64,000 bases of DNA from Spirochaetia bacterium (GCA_900769985.1 CAAGIS010000064.1:124001-188000), one strand, 5' to 3'. Positions 43,749 to 53,184 are shown, counted from the stretch's first letter. Notes: a model not told the origin generated them from the letters alone. Made by a program: numbers and translations.

Positions 43749-44819
43749 ATGGAATTCATTAAAAAAAATGCAAAAGGAATTTTATTCTCACTTGTCATTG
43801 CTATTCCTTCTTTTTTCCTTGGCAAACTTTTTCCGATTGTGGGAGGTCCTGTATTTGCAATAATTATAGGAATGATTGTAACTCTTTTTGTTAAAGACAA
43901 AACTGCTTTTGAAGTCGGTATCAAATTCACATCAAAAAAAGTTCTGCAATGGGCTGTTATTCTGCTTGGATTTGGGCTTGATTTGGCTGTAGTTGCAAAA
44001 ACAGGCATACAGTCACTTCCTATTATCTGTTCAACAATCTGTACATCCCTTGCAGTAGCCTTTATACTGTGCAAAATTATGAAAATTCCGTCAAAAATTT
44101 CAACATTAATTGGAGTAGGGTCTTCTATTTGCGGAGGTTCGGCAATTGCTGCAACAGCACCTGTTATTTCTGCAGATGATGAAGAAGTCGCACAGTCAAT
44201 TTCCGTTATATTTTTCTTCAATGTTCTTGCAGCAATCATTTTTCCATATCTCGGACAAATGCTCGGATTTTCAACTACAAACGGCGAAGGATTTGGAATC
44301 TTTGCAGGAACCGCAGTAAATGATACTTCTTCCGTAACGGCAGCAGCTTCAACATGGGATGCAATGTGGAATCTCGGCTCTGAAACTCTGGACAAAGCCG
44401 TTACAGTAAAATTGACGCGGACAATAGCAATAATTCCGATTACTCTTATACTGGCTTTATATCAGGCAATAAAAGCAAAGAAAAACAGCAGCAACACATC
44501 TTCTGAAGTGACAGTAAATTTCAGTTTAAAAAAGATTTTTCCGTGGTTCATTCTTTGGTTTATCGCAGCTTCATTAATTACAACTTTATGCCATGTTTTT
44601 ATTCCGGCAGAAAATCTTTCAGCCATTAATTTAATATTCAAGTTCTTAAAAGAATTGAGTAAATTTTTTATAATTCTTGCAATGTCAGCAATTGGTCTGA
44701 ATACAAATATTATAAAGCTCATTAAAACTGGCGGAAAACCATTAATCATGGGGGCTTGTTGTTGGATTGCAATAACAACCGTAAGTCTTGTAATGCAGCG
44801 TTCCTTAAATTTATGGTAA
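43749..44819 (+). CDS. YeiH-family (UPF0324) putative membrane transporter
   Basis: About ten hydrophobic spans. Family signatures include 'LQWAVILLGFGLDLAVVAKTG', 'LIGVGSSICGGSAIAATAPVISADDEEVAQSISVIFFFNVLAAI' and 'FGIFAGTAVNDTSSVTAAA'. These proteins are annotated as putative sulfate or sulfite exporters, but the substrate is not firmly known. It begins 12 bp after ribH on the same strand, with a weak AAAGGG site, so it may be the last gene of the rib operon. A strong bidirectional terminator follows. Length 356 aa. Confidence 0.85.
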   Translation: MEFIKKNAKGILFSLVIAIPSFFLGKLFPIVGGPVFAIIIGMIVTLFVKDKTAFEVGIKFTSKKVLQWAVILLGFGLDLAVVAKTGIQSLPIICSTICTSLAVAFILCKIMKIPSKISTLIGVGSSICGGSAIAATAPVISADDEEVAQSISVIFFFNVLAAIIFPYLGQMLGFSTTNGEGFGIFAGTAVNDTSSVTAAASTWDAMWNLGSETLDKAVTVKLTRTIAIIPITLILALYQAIKAKKNSSNTSSEVTVNFSLKKIFPWFILWFIAASLITTLCHVFIPAENLSAINLIFKFLKELSKFFIILAMSAIGLNTNIIKLIKTGGKPLIMGACCWIAITTVSLVMQRSLNLW

Positions 44820-44859
44820 AAAAAGAATACATCAAATCAAGGCATGCTGCCACTTAAAA

Positions 44860-44895
44860 CCATAAAATGACCTTATTTCTAAGGTCATTTTATGG
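44860..44895. terminator. Bidirectional terminator between the YeiH gene and rodA
   Basis: A 15-bp perfect stem (CCATAAAATGACCTT / AAGGTCATTTTATGG) with a 6-nt loop in the 256-bp convergent gap. AT-rich flanks serve both directions, although neither side has a long uninterrupted T run. Confidence 0.65.
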
Positions 44896-44982
44896 CAGTT
44901 TACTGTTTATATTTTATAATATATAACTTCCTATAATGTATATTCTGTCTACCAATATACAGATTACACTTTTTATTTCAAA

Positions 44983-45054
44983 ATCAGTTTTTTGTCTGCC
45001 CCATTCCTATACAGTATATTGCACCATAAAAAACTGCACGGACAAAAAACTGAT
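44983..45054. repeat. 72-bp segment bounded by 14-bp perfect inverted repeats
   Basis: ATCAGTTTTTTGTC at 44983-44996 is exactly complementary to GACAAAAAACTGAT at 45041-45054. The 44-nt interior has a small TATAC-t-GTATA palindrome. It lies 22 bp beyond the rodA stop. It may be a small insertion-like element or part of the rodA 3' end; no similar copy was seen elsewhere in the window. Confidence 0.55.
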
Positions 45055-45075
45055 AAACTCCCGATGCATAAAATT

Positions 45076-46395
45076 TTAATCCATAAAATTGAATCTTCTG
45101 TAGCGAACCGCCATTACAAAACCGATGCTTATCATCGAAGACCAGAGAGATGAACCTCCATAAGACATAAACAAAAGCGGAATTCCTGTAATCGGCATAA
45201 GTCCCATAACCATTCCGATATTTTCTACAAAATGGAAAAAGAACATTCCCAAAATTCCTGTCGTAATGTACGCGCCATATTTTATAGGAGTTGTCCTTAT
45301 AATATAAATCATTCTTAAGAACATAATCAGATAAAGCGAAAACACTATAAAACCGCCGATAAACCCCCATTCTTCACACAAAATACTGAAAATAAAGTCA
45401 GTTCCCTGTTCAGGAAGATAACTTAAATGACTTTGCGTTCCCTTTAAATATCCTCGTCCCCAAAATCCTCCGGCACCAATTGCGATTTTAGATTGAATTA
45501 TATTCCAGCCGGAACGTTCTGGATCAACATTTGGGTTCAAAAAGATGATAAGTCTGCTTAACTGATAATCCTTTAATTTTTTTCCGACAACAACAGAAGC
45601 TAGCAGAGAAATAAAAATAATTCCTGAAATAAATGAAATCCAATAATAATATTTATTATGCTTAAAGAAGAAGAGCCCGATTATCCCAATCAGCATAATT
45701 GCAGCAATCGCAATTGTAAAAATCATTCGTAGCTTGCTGTCTGTAAGAAATTTTATTACAGGAACAGTATGCCTGACAATCTGTGTTTCCCAAACAGGAA
45801 GCATCGTAAATAAAACAGTAAAAAATCCGAGTCCCAAAATTATGGCAATATATCTCAATTCAATTCCAGCTACAAAGCACATAAAAATAAAAACAGGAAT
45901 AAAAACAAGTGACGTACCCAAATCAGGCTGCAGCATAATTAATCCGATAGGAACAACCAGAATGCAGCAGGCAACGATAAACCGTTTTCTTGGATTTTCA
46001 TTTTCGCTGTTATTGAAATACCATGCAAGAAACAAAATAAAAATGATTTTACAGAATTCAGAAGGCTGAATTCCAAAATTTCCTATTCCAATCCAGCTTG
46101 TTGAACCTTTTACATATTTTCCGTATTTTGCCGTATACAAAAGAACAAGGCATGCCACAATAGCAAGCCAGAAAATAAAACGTTCAGTCTTTCTGTAATC
46201 ATAGCAGGAAAAAAAGAGCATCATTATAAGACCTGTAATGCCCCAAAAAATCTGTTTTACATAATTCTGATTTGTCAAAACACCATTACGGTCAATAGCA
46301 GCTGAATATATAAACACAATGCCGATTACAGTTAAACACAAAACGCAAAACAAAAGAATATAATCAATTGCAGAAAAAATTTTCAACTTTTTCAT
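45076..46395 (-). CDS. rodA: rod-shape peptidoglycan glycosyltransferase RodA
   Basis: SEDS-family polymerase that works with PBP2 in lateral wall synthesis. About ten spans are seen. Conserved parts are 'YVKGSTSWIGIGNFGIQPSEFCKIIFILFLAW', 'LMLQPDLGTSLVFIPVF' (catalytic Asp) and 'SYLPEQGTDFIFSILCEEWGFIGGFIV'. 'GIPLLFMSYGGSSLWSSMISIG' closes the fold. Length 439 aa includes an insert of about 50 residues in the middle, relative to E. coli RodA of 370 aa. Last gene of the rod operon, 18 bp after mrdA, with a GGGGTGGGG site. Confidence 0.95.
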   Translation of the reverse strand: MKKLKIFSAIDYILLFCVLCLTVIGIVFIYSAAIDRNGVLTNQNYVKQIFWGITGLIMMLFFSCYDYRKTERFIFWLAIVACLVLLYTAKYGKYVKGSTSWIGIGNFGIQPSEFCKIIFILFLAWYFNNSENENPRKRFIVACCILVVPIGLIMLQPDLGTSLVFIPVFIFMCFVAGIELRYIAIILGLGFFTVLFTMLPVWETQIVRHTVPVIKFLTDSKLRMIFTIAIAAIMLIGIIGLFFFKHNKYYYWISFISGIIFISLLASVVVGKKLKDYQLSRLIIFLNPNVDPERSGWNIIQSKIAIGAGGFWGRGYLKGTQSHLSYLPEQGTDFIFSILCEEWGFIGGFIVFSLYLIMFLRMIYIIRTTPIKYGAYITTGILGMFFFHFVENIGMVMGLMPITGIPLLFMSYGGSSLWSSMISIGFVMAVRYRRFNFMD

Positions 46396-46413
46396 TTTCT
46401 ACCCCACCCCGCC

Positions 46414-48297
46414 CTATTCTGTTAGATTTTTTCGCTGTCTGAACAGCCACCTGAAATTAAGAGCATCAACTGCTTCATCAAAAGTCTGATTAGCAAAATA
46501 TCCCTGAATGATAATGTTAGTTGCATAATTTGACCATGATTCCCATGCATTAGCTGCTTCGACCATTGAACAAACTACAATCTGGTCTTCTACAGGTGCA
46601 TCATAAGGAGCATAAGCCAGTAACCACGAATGCCAGCTTTCTGAATATCCAGTAACTTCTGCAGTACCTGTTTTTGCTGCAATTTTTACAGTCGGATTTG
46701 AAAGAGAATATTTTGCAGAACCGTCAGTACATACAAAACGCAAGGCTTCTTTTATTTTTATCCATACAGCCTGATCAATCGAATTTTCAAACAGCACTTC
46801 AGGATGAACTTCCTGAATTATCTCATCTGTAACAGGATCCCTGATTTCTTTAAGCAAATGCGGTTTATAAATCTTTCCTTCATTGCAGACCATTGCCATG
46901 ACATCAGCAACCTGCAAAGGAGTTGCCGTTGTATATCCCTGACCAATAGAAACAGCCATCGTGTCCCCGTCAAGCCATCTTTCGTGGAATTTTCGCTCTT
47001 TCCACTGTGCAGTCGGAACAAAACCTTTTGAGTGACTTGGTAAATCAATCTGGGTACTCTGACCGTATCCGAAAATTTTTGCATAATCAGAAATCTTTTC
47101 AATGCCAAGATAATCTCGACCAACCTGCCAGAAATAAATGTCACAAGAGTGTCCTACAGCATGCTTTAAATCAAGTTTGCCGTGACCAGGCTTTAAAATC
47201 CAGCATCGGAAAGTCCTTCCGCCGTATTCAATTTCACCTTTACATTCAACCTTCTCATATTCAGGAAATGCCTTTTCCTGCAAAATCGCAGCTGACATTA
47301 TTATTTTAAAAGTACTCGCAGGAGGATACGCAGCATTTACGGCACGGTTAAGAAGCGGATTATGCTGGTTTTCTGCAAGCTTCATATATTCATCAGCAAC
47401 GTTTTCAGAATTGAACATATTTGAATCAAAATACGGATATGAAACCATTGCAAGAATTTCTCCTGTAGAAGGCTTCAAAACTATAATTGAACCGATACGC
47501 TCGCCAAGAGCTTTTTCTGCTAATATCTGAACTCTTGAATCAATAGTGAGGACTAATTTTTTACCCATTTGAGGCGGAACTACATTAGGTGTTTCAGACA
47601 GAACACGTCCTTTGACATCTACAGTCCGTTCTTCATATCCGTCTTTTCCCTGTAAATAAGTATCGTATTGTTTTTCAATTCCTGTTTTTCCTACAATACT
47701 TGTTCTTGTATAACCGCCTTTATTATACATAAAATTCATTTCTTCTTTTGTAATTTTCCCTACATAGCCGAGTATGTGAGAAAAACTTCCGGTTTCAATG
47801 TAATTGCGTATCGGACGGCTTACCCAGGAAACTCCAGGTAAATCATTTATATTTTCTGCAATATCAGAAATAACTGAAAAATTGACATTATTCTTTACAG
47901 TGTAAGAAACATAAGTTTTTCTTACAGAAGGTGGAACACGCTCGTCAATTTCTGTTTTCGGAATATTCAGGATATTTGCAAGCCTTGAAGCTACAGTATC
48001 AAAATATCCTGCAGGAATTTCTCCTGGCGTAAGTTCAACTGCAAAGGAATCTGAATTAACTACCATTGCATTGTCATTATTTCGGTCATAAATTTCACCG
48101 CGTTGTGCAGGAATTGTAGTAATTCGACTTGAAATATTTTTAGACTGAATTTTGTATTGCCGTCCTTCAATAATCTGCAGAGAAAACAATTTAAATAAAT
48201 ACAGGACAAAAACAATGACAGCAAGAAGTGTAAAAACAAAACTTATGATATTTTTGTTGCGCTTAGTATCCTGATTGTTGACGTTATTTTTATTCAT
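46414..48297 (-). CDS. mrdA: penicillin-binding protein 2
   Basis: Transpeptidase partner of RodA. One N-terminal span (about 18-38) is followed by the pedestal with 'RGEIYDRNN'. The active-site motifs are STFK (Ser328-Lys331), 'SCD' in 'GHSCDIYFWQVG' in place of the more usual SxN, and KTGT at 542-545. I start at the ATG 48297. The frame opens at a TTG (48327) overlapping the mreD stop, but the ATG has the better N-terminus. Length is then 627 aa. Confidence 0.94.
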   Translation of the reverse strand: MNKNNVNNQDTKRNKNIISFVFTLLAVIVFVLYLFKLFSLQIIEGRQYKIQSKNISSRITTIPAQRGEIYDRNNDNAMVVNSDSFAVELTPGEIPAGYFDTVASRLANILNIPKTEIDERVPPSVRKTYVSYTVKNNVNFSVISDIAENINDLPGVSWVSRPIRNYIETGSFSHILGYVGKITKEEMNFMYNKGGYTRTSIVGKTGIEKQYDTYLQGKDGYEERTVDVKGRVLSETPNVVPPQMGKKLVLTIDSRVQILAEKALGERIGSIIVLKPSTGEILAMVSYPYFDSNMFNSENVADEYMKLAENQHNPLLNRAVNAAYPPASTFKIIMSAAILQEKAFPEYEKVECKGEIEYGGRTFRCWILKPGHGKLDLKHAVGHSCDIYFWQVGRDYLGIEKISDYAKIFGYGQSTQIDLPSHSKGFVPTAQWKERKFHERWLDGDTMAVSIGQGYTTATPLQVADVMAMVCNEGKIYKPHLLKEIRDPVTDEIIQEVHPEVLFENSIDQAVWIKIKEALRFVCTDGSAKYSLSNPTVKIAAKTGTAEVTGYSESWHSWLLAYAPYDAPVEDQIVVCSMVEAANAWESWSNYATNIIIQGYFANQTFDEAVDALNFRWLFRQRKNLTE

Positions 48298-48323
48298 TCC
48301 CCCGCAAACCCCTGAAAATTTTA

Positions 48324-48827
48324 TCAAACATGTTCTGAAATAATAATAAAATCAGAAAAACAATTTAGAAATTTAAAAACAAATGGCGTCAAGACAGAAT
48401 TAAAAATCAATTCAAAAAGGAACACTGAAGAAAAAATATTATATGTATTTATCATATTTGGAAAAAAGAATGAAGCACAATAAATCAGAAGCGCCTTTAA
48501 CAGTGTCCCGGTAAATCCAATTAAAAAATTTACAAGATACGATTTTAAATTAAGCATTTTCTGTAAAAAACCAGCTGCATATCCGATTATAGTCCTTACA
48601 AGACAGTTCAATCCAAAAGGACTTCCACTCAAAAAATCAATGAATAGTCCTGAAGAAAACCCCAGCGTTTCTCCGTAAACACAGCCTTTATTTACAGAAA
48701 AATAAAGAGAGCAAATTAAAAGCAAATCTGGAATTGCCGGTAAAAAAAATATATTTGACAAAATTGCCGTTTCAATTAATGCAGAAACAATTAAAAGTAA
48801 TATTCCAAATAAATATGAACGAATCAT
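48324..48827 (-). CDS. mreD: rod shape-determining protein MreD
   Basis: Small hydrophobic protein with five or six spans that links MreC and the wall synthases. Sequence is poorly conserved in general, but 'FLPAIPDLLLICSLYFSVNKGCVYGETLGFSSGLFIDFLSGSPFGLNCLVRTIIGY' is the typical MreD core. Length 167 aa is standard. It overlaps mreC by 4 bp. Confidence 0.88.
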   Translation of the reverse strand: MIRSYLFGILLLIVSALIETAILSNIFFLPAIPDLLLICSLYFSVNKGCVYGETLGFSSGLFIDFLSGSPFGLNCLVRTIIGYAAGFLQKMLNLKSYLVNFLIGFTGTLLKALLIYCASFFFPNMINTYNIFSSVFLFELIFNSVLTPFVFKFLNCFSDFIIISEHV

Positions 48828-49708
48828 TGATTATATCCTTGTTTTTCGTCTTCACCCTTTATTTCATCAGAAGAAACAATTACAACAGTTTCAAGTCTTG
48901 AAAAATTTGCAATAGGCAGAACTTCTATATCAAGTGACGAATCATAATCAAGAACTGAAATCTTTGAGATTATTCCAATAGGAATGTCTTTCGGATAATT
49001 TCCGTTTTCTCCTGAAGTAACGATTACATCACCATAGTGCAGTTCACCGATAACTTTTTTCTTGATATATTTCATTGATAACGGAGCATCTTCAAGCCCG
49101 TTACCTGAAATAAGTCCGATATCCCTTGTATTCTGGATTCTTGCAGAAATTGAACAGTTAATATCATAAACAGGCATAACCTGACTTGTCGAAAATCCAA
49201 CAGAAACAATTTTTCCAACAACACCGATATTTCCTCCCTGAACGGAAAGGACACTCATATTCTTTTTAATGCCGTCTTTGCTTCCCTTATCAATTATGAT
49301 TGTAGTATGAATATTGTCGGCGCCCCTTGATATGATATTTGCAGAAAAAGTCTTCTGCTGAATATCTGATACAAAGCCTAACTGCTCTTTTAACCTTGCA
49401 TTTTCCTTGCGAATCGTAGCATTTGTATGCTGCATATATTCATAATCTTTTAATTTTTCAACTAGAAGATCATATTCTTTATTCAGCACAGCAAGTTTTT
49501 TTGCAGCATTGACAGTATCTTTTACAAAAAAAGTGACTTTTGCAATGCCTTCTTCTATCGTAGAAAGAATCGTAAAACCGACATTTTTAAAATTAACGAC
49601 AAAACCGCCGGAACTAAATGATAAAAATACACTCGAAAGTACAATTAAAATTATAAACAGCAATTCCCTAAAGCGAAATTTAAAATTGAATTTCTTATGT
49701 TTTCTCAT
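48824..49708 (-). CDS. mreC: rod shape-determining protein MreC
   Basis: Periplasmic scaffold of the elongasome. One N-terminal span (about 13-33) is followed by a coiled coil (60-105, 'LNKEYDLLVEKLKDYEYMQHTNATIRKENARLKEQLG'). The beta-barrel domains carry 'VISVGFSTSQVMPVYDINCSISARIQNTRDIGLISG' and 'GDVIVTSGENGNYPKDIPIGII'. Length 294 aa is typical. It starts 11 bp after mreB. Confidence 0.94.
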   Translation of the reverse strand: MRKHKKFNFKFRFRELLFIILIVLSSVFLSFSSGGFVVNFKNVGFTILSTIEEGIAKVTFFVKDTVNAAKKLAVLNKEYDLLVEKLKDYEYMQHTNATIRKENARLKEQLGFVSDIQQKTFSANIISRGADNIHTTIIIDKGSKDGIKKNMSVLSVQGGNIGVVGKIVSVGFSTSQVMPVYDINCSISARIQNTRDIGLISGNGLEDAPLSMKYIKKKVIGELHYGDVIVTSGENGNYPKDIPIGIISKISVLDYDSSLDIEVLPIANFSRLETVVIVSSDEIKGEDEKQGYNQ

Positions 49709-49719
49709 GATACCAAAAA

Positions 49720-50754
49720 CTAACCGTTCAGATTATCGTAAATAGCCCTGTCAGAAGACATATCTTTAAACAATTCAAAAGCCTCTCCTGCTCCCAATGC
49801 TACACATTCAAGAGGTCTTTCTGCAAGAATAACAGGAACATTTGTTTCTTTTGAAATAAGTTTTGAAAGTCCTTTCAGCATAGAACCACCGCCTGTCATT
49901 ACAATGCCGCGTTCTACAATGTCAGCAGCTAGTTCAGGAGGAGTATGCCCAAGAGTATTTTTGATTTCTTCGATAATCATATTTACAGGTTCTTTTAACG
50001 CTTCCCTAATTTCAACTGAATCTATTTCAAGACGTCGAGGAAGCCCTGTTATTGCATCACGTCCTTTTATTTCCATTTTTTCGATATTTTTATCAGGCGC
50101 AACGTTTCCAATTTCAATTTTTAGTTTTTCCGCCGTCTGCTGACCTATCATCAAATTATGAACATTCTGGATATGCTTTACAATTGTTTCATCAAATTTA
50201 TTTCCGCCAACCCTAATAGAAGACGTAATTACCATTCCGCTCAAAGAAATTACACTGATTTCTGCAGTTCCTCCGCCAATATCACAAATCATATGTCCTG
50301 CTGGTTCATGAATCGGAATTTTTGCACCGATTGCAGCAGCAAGGCTTTCAGGTACAACTTCAACTTCTTTTGCACCTGCTTTCAAGGCAGCTTCAATTAC
50401 AGCCCTGCGCTCAACTTCTGTAATACATGATGGAATTCCGATTTTCATTCTTGTAGAACTGAAGATTCTGTGTTTAGGCAGAATTTTTCCGATAAAATAT
50501 TTTATCATTTTTTCACATGAATCTATATCTGCAATTACACCGTCAGCAAGAGGACGAATGGCTACAATGTTTCCGGGAGTTTTCCAGAGCATTCTTTTGG
50601 CTTCTGCACCAACGGCATACACTACATTAGTGCCTTTTTCAACAGCCACAACAGAAGGTTCGTCAATAACAATTCCCTTTCCGCGAACATAAATAAGTGT
50701 GTTACAAGTTCCTAAATCAATACCGATATCAGTTACAAAATTGTTGAAAAACAT
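49720..50754 (-). CDS. mreB: rod shape-determining actin homologue MreB
   Basis: Actin-like ATPase that organises cell elongation along the membrane. The phosphate-1 motif is 'DIGIDLGTCNTLIYVRGKGIV', phosphate-2 is 'MICDIGGGTAEISVISL', and 'GIVMTGGGSMLKGLSKLI' is the adenosine motif. Length 344 aa is standard. First gene of mreB-mreC-mreD-mrdA-rodA, with GGGGGA directly before the ATG. Confidence 0.97.
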   Translation of the reverse strand: MFFNNFVTDIGIDLGTCNTLIYVRGKGIVIDEPSVVAVEKGTNVVYAVGAEAKRMLWKTPGNIVAIRPLADGVIADIDSCEKMIKYFIGKILPKHRIFSSTRMKIGIPSCITEVERRAVIEAALKAGAKEVEVVPESLAAAIGAKIPIHEPAGHMICDIGGGTAEISVISLSGMVITSSIRVGGNKFDETIVKHIQNVHNLMIGQQTAEKLKIEIGNVAPDKNIEKMEIKGRDAITGLPRRLEIDSVEIREALKEPVNMIIEEIKNTLGHTPPELAADIVERGIVMTGGGSMLKGLSKLISKETNVPVILAERPLECVALGAGEAFELFKDMSSDRAIYDNLNG

Positions 50755-50775
50755 TTTTCCCCCATACTTTTATTT

Positions 50776-50804
50776 ATTCTATTTATATTTTCATATCTTT
50801 GCAA
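50776..50804 (-). promoter_or_regulatory. mreB operon promoter
   Basis: Minus strand TTGCAA (50804-50799), a 17-nt spacer and TAGAAT (50781-50776), in the 59-bp gap behind the TPR gene. Confidence 0.55.
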
Positions 50805-50813
50805 TAAGAAAAA

Positions 50814-51767
50814 CTAGCGATAGACTTTTTTTATTGCATCTTCATAATTACTGTCAATTTTCAGTGTTTTCCGCCATTCAGCACGGGCTTTAACTAAATC
50901 CCCTTTCTTTTCATAAATAATTCCAAGCCCGTAATGAGCATCTGCAGAATTTTCATTTTTCGCCAGAATCAAATCAAACAAAGATTTTGCTTCATCGTAT
51001 TGCTGCTCTTCAAGATAAATTTTTGCAAGAAGAGTCTGACCTTTCAGCAAAAGATTGTCATCTCCTGCATTTGCCGTTACCTGAAACAGATACTGCTTTG
51101 CAGCAGCAAACTGTCCTTCTTTATAATACTGTTCTGCAATAGAAAGTAAAAGTGAATCTGAATCACGAATTAAAAGTGCTTCGCTAAACCTTGCAATGCT
51201 TTCAAAACTCATTCCAAGCTGACCGTAACTGATTCCCAAATACTCTGGAATGTCATCAGCTTTATAACCAAGGGCTTTTGCATCTTCAAGATATTTTACA
51301 ACAAGATCCGCATAATAATGATAGGAACAGATTATGTTTTTATAAAAATATGCCTTACCAAGCATATACTTTATCTGAGGAATTGTCTTTTCTTTTGCTT
51401 TTAGTAATGCAATACGCAATGAACTTATCGAATCATTTATATATTCCTGCGCAAGAGCCGGATCTGTTTCTGAAACTCCAAGATAATAAGCCGCATATCC
51501 CCGATAAGTGTAGACTGTATTATTCAGAAATTTTTTTTCAGTTAAATCACAAGCTGTTTCATAGACACCTGCATAATCATATTCTGACCATTGTGATGCA
51601 AGTTTTGTAACAGAAGGGTTATTATGGATAGTATAGTTTATTTTCCGATAGACAAAAATAGATATTCCGGACAAAACTGATACAACAGCTATAGAGATTA
51701 ATAATGCAGGCAGCAACTTACCCGGCTTTCTTACTATCGAACTGTTATTTTCCTCTGTTTTTTTCAT
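50814..51767 (-). CDS. membrane-anchored TPR-repeat protein
   Basis: An N-terminal span (about 18-40, 'LLPALLISIAVVSVLSGISIFVY') anchors a helical repeat domain. The best repeats are at the C-terminus: 'LLAKIYLEEQQYDEAKSLFDLILAKNENSADAHYGLGIIYEKKGDLVKARAEWRKTLKIDSNYEDA'. Earlier ones are degenerate ('EYLGISYGQLGMSFESIARFSEALLI'). Such proteins act as docking scaffolds. Its place just before mreB suggests a link with the wall-elongation machinery, but that is only positional. Confidence 0.78.
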   Translation of the reverse strand: MKKTEENNSSIVRKPGKLLPALLISIAVVSVLSGISIFVYRKINYTIHNNPSVTKLASQWSEYDYAGVYETACDLTEKKFLNNTVYTYRGYAAYYLGVSETDPALAQEYINDSISSLRIALLKAKEKTIPQIKYMLGKAYFYKNIICSYHYYADLVVKYLEDAKALGYKADDIPEYLGISYGQLGMSFESIARFSEALLIRDSDSLLLSIAEQYYKEGQFAAAKQYLFQVTANAGDDNLLLKGQTLLAKIYLEEQQYDEAKSLFDLILAKNENSADAHYGLGIIYEKKGDLVKARAEWRKTLKIDSNYEDAIKKVYR

Positions 51768-51796
51768 AATACCCGCATAAAAAAAATAAACAAAAA

Positions 51797-52183
51797 AGAG
51801 ACAGTAAGCCGAGTTCTGGTCTGGATTTTTACATCCGCATAACCATCTGTCTGAAATTCAGATTGCCCTGAATCTTTAGCGATTTACCCGCAACTAAAGC
51901 CCGGACGCTTACGTTGCTACTTAATCTTGCTCCAAATGAGGTTTTCCTGCAATTTTTGTTACCAAAAATCCGGTGAGCTCTTACCTCGCCTTTTCACCCT
52001 TGCACTAAATAAATAATGCGGTCATTCTCTGCTGCACTTTCTGTCAAAATACGGGTTATACAAGAAATTATGCAACTGCCGTATTCTGCCCGGTAATTAT
52101 CCGGCATTTGTTCCGGTGGAGCCCGGACTTTTCCTCATGGAACGTCTATATCATCATAAACATTCCATGCGGTTATATCTCTT
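51797..52183 (-). ncRNA. rnpB: RNase P RNA
   Basis: The catalytic RNA that trims tRNA 5' leaders. On the minus strand it has the near-universal 'GAGGAAAAGTCCGGGCTCC' segment at the 5' side, a 'GGGTGAAAAGG..GGTAAGAGCTCACCGG' core, and the 3' closing segment with 'CAGAACTCGGCTTACTGTC', ending in a T6 run. The outer ends pair as P1 (AGAGA with TCTCT). Length of about 387 nt is type A-like. It fills the 432-bp gap between two coding genes. The 5' and 3' ends are estimates. Confidence 0.93.
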
Positions 52184-52199
52184 TTTTGTAATATACTAA

Positions 52200-53111
52200 T
52201 TAATTTTCATCTGAATCATCTTTGTCTTCATCGTCTTCTCCGTCAATAGAATCAGAGTCATATTCAGACGGATTATCAATATAACCGTCATCTTCAGAAT
52301 ATTCTCCTGCATCATCTTCCAGAGATTCGTCTTCAAAGTCATCTTCGTAATCAGATAAACTGCCTGCTTCTGCCATTGCATAATAATCGTCTTCGTTGTC
52401 ATCTGATTCCTGATAGAACAGAATACGGCTACAATATGGGCAGAAAAGAGTTTTGTCGCCTTCCCTTACTTCATTTGCAAACTGAGCAGGCAGAATCATA
52501 TGACAGCCTTCGCAAACACCATTTTTTACGGCAACTATACCCTGACTGTTACGCTGAATAATACGCTGGAATTTATATACTATTTCAGTATCAATTCCCT
52601 TTGTAATTTCAATTTCTTTAGCTTCAAGTTTTTCAAGCTGAACTTTTAATTTTGCCATCTGCTTGTCAAGAGAAGCTTTTTGAGAATTTAAATCTGTTTC
52701 CTGAGCTTTTATCATGCTCTCGTCCATCTTTAAATTTTCGTTAAGGTCATTTAATGTTTTTTTCTGTTTATCAAGTTCCTTGCGTACTTCTGTTTCTTTT
52801 GCAGTTGCTTCAGTAATCTGCTTGTCAAGGGCTTCGTATTCACGGTGAGTAGCAATGTTATCCATTCCTTTTTCGCCTTCTTCCCTTGATTTTTCAGCAG
52901 CCTTTAATTCTAATTCAAGATCAGCAACTTTTGCCTTACATTCTTCATATACAGAATTCTTTTCGAGATATTCTTTTCTAAGACGAGATAAAAGCTCATC
53001 TTGAGCACTTAATTGTCGCGGAGCTTCTGCTACTTTTTTTTCAATGTCGTATTTTTCTGAAAGAACTTCTTGAAGCGACTGTAATTTATCACGAACTTCT
53101 GTCATTTGCAT
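52200..53111 (-). CDS. coiled-coil zinc-ribbon protein (CT398/zf-RING_7-like)
   Basis: Residues 1-160 form a long antiparallel coiled coil. Then comes a C4 zinc ribbon: 'NGVCEGCHMILPAQFANEV' with CxxC, and 'TLFCPYCSRILFY' with the second CxxC. This is the usual layout of the widespread PF02591 family. The last 75 residues are extremely acidic (Asp/Glu/Ser), an addition not typical of the family. Function is not established. It follows rpoD by 73 bp with its own promoter and is followed by rnpB. Confidence 0.82.
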   Translation of the reverse strand: MQMTEVRDKLQSLQEVLSEKYDIEKKVAEAPRQLSAQDELLSRLRKEYLEKNSVYEECKAKVADLELELKAAEKSREEGEKGMDNIATHREYEALDKQITEATAKETEVRKELDKQKKTLNDLNENLKMDESMIKAQETDLNSQKASLDKQMAKLKVQLEKLEAKEIEITKGIDTEIVYKFQRIIQRNSQGIVAVKNGVCEGCHMILPAQFANEVREGDKTLFCPYCSRILFYQESDDNEDDYYAMAEAGSLSDYEDDFEDESLEDDAGEYSEDDGYIDNPSEYDSDSIDGEDDEDKDDSDEN

Positions 53112-53144
53112 AAAGTAAAACCTCTTTTTTGGGTATAATTAATT

Positions 53145-53173
53145 AGTATATAATAAATAAACTGTTATGTCTA
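53145..53173 (-). promoter_or_regulatory. promoter of the zinc-ribbon coiled-coil gene
   Basis: Minus strand TAGACA (53173-53168), a 17-nt spacer and TATACT (53150-53145), inside the rpoD downstream gap. A GAGG site lies 9 nt before the ATG. Confidence 0.5.
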
Positions 53174-53184
53174 TTACACGCATT

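Noticed and set aside
44984..45370. Minus-strand open frame overlapping the rodA 3' end
   Set aside because: It is a frame-shifted shadow of rodA with no start signal; RodA is complete without it.
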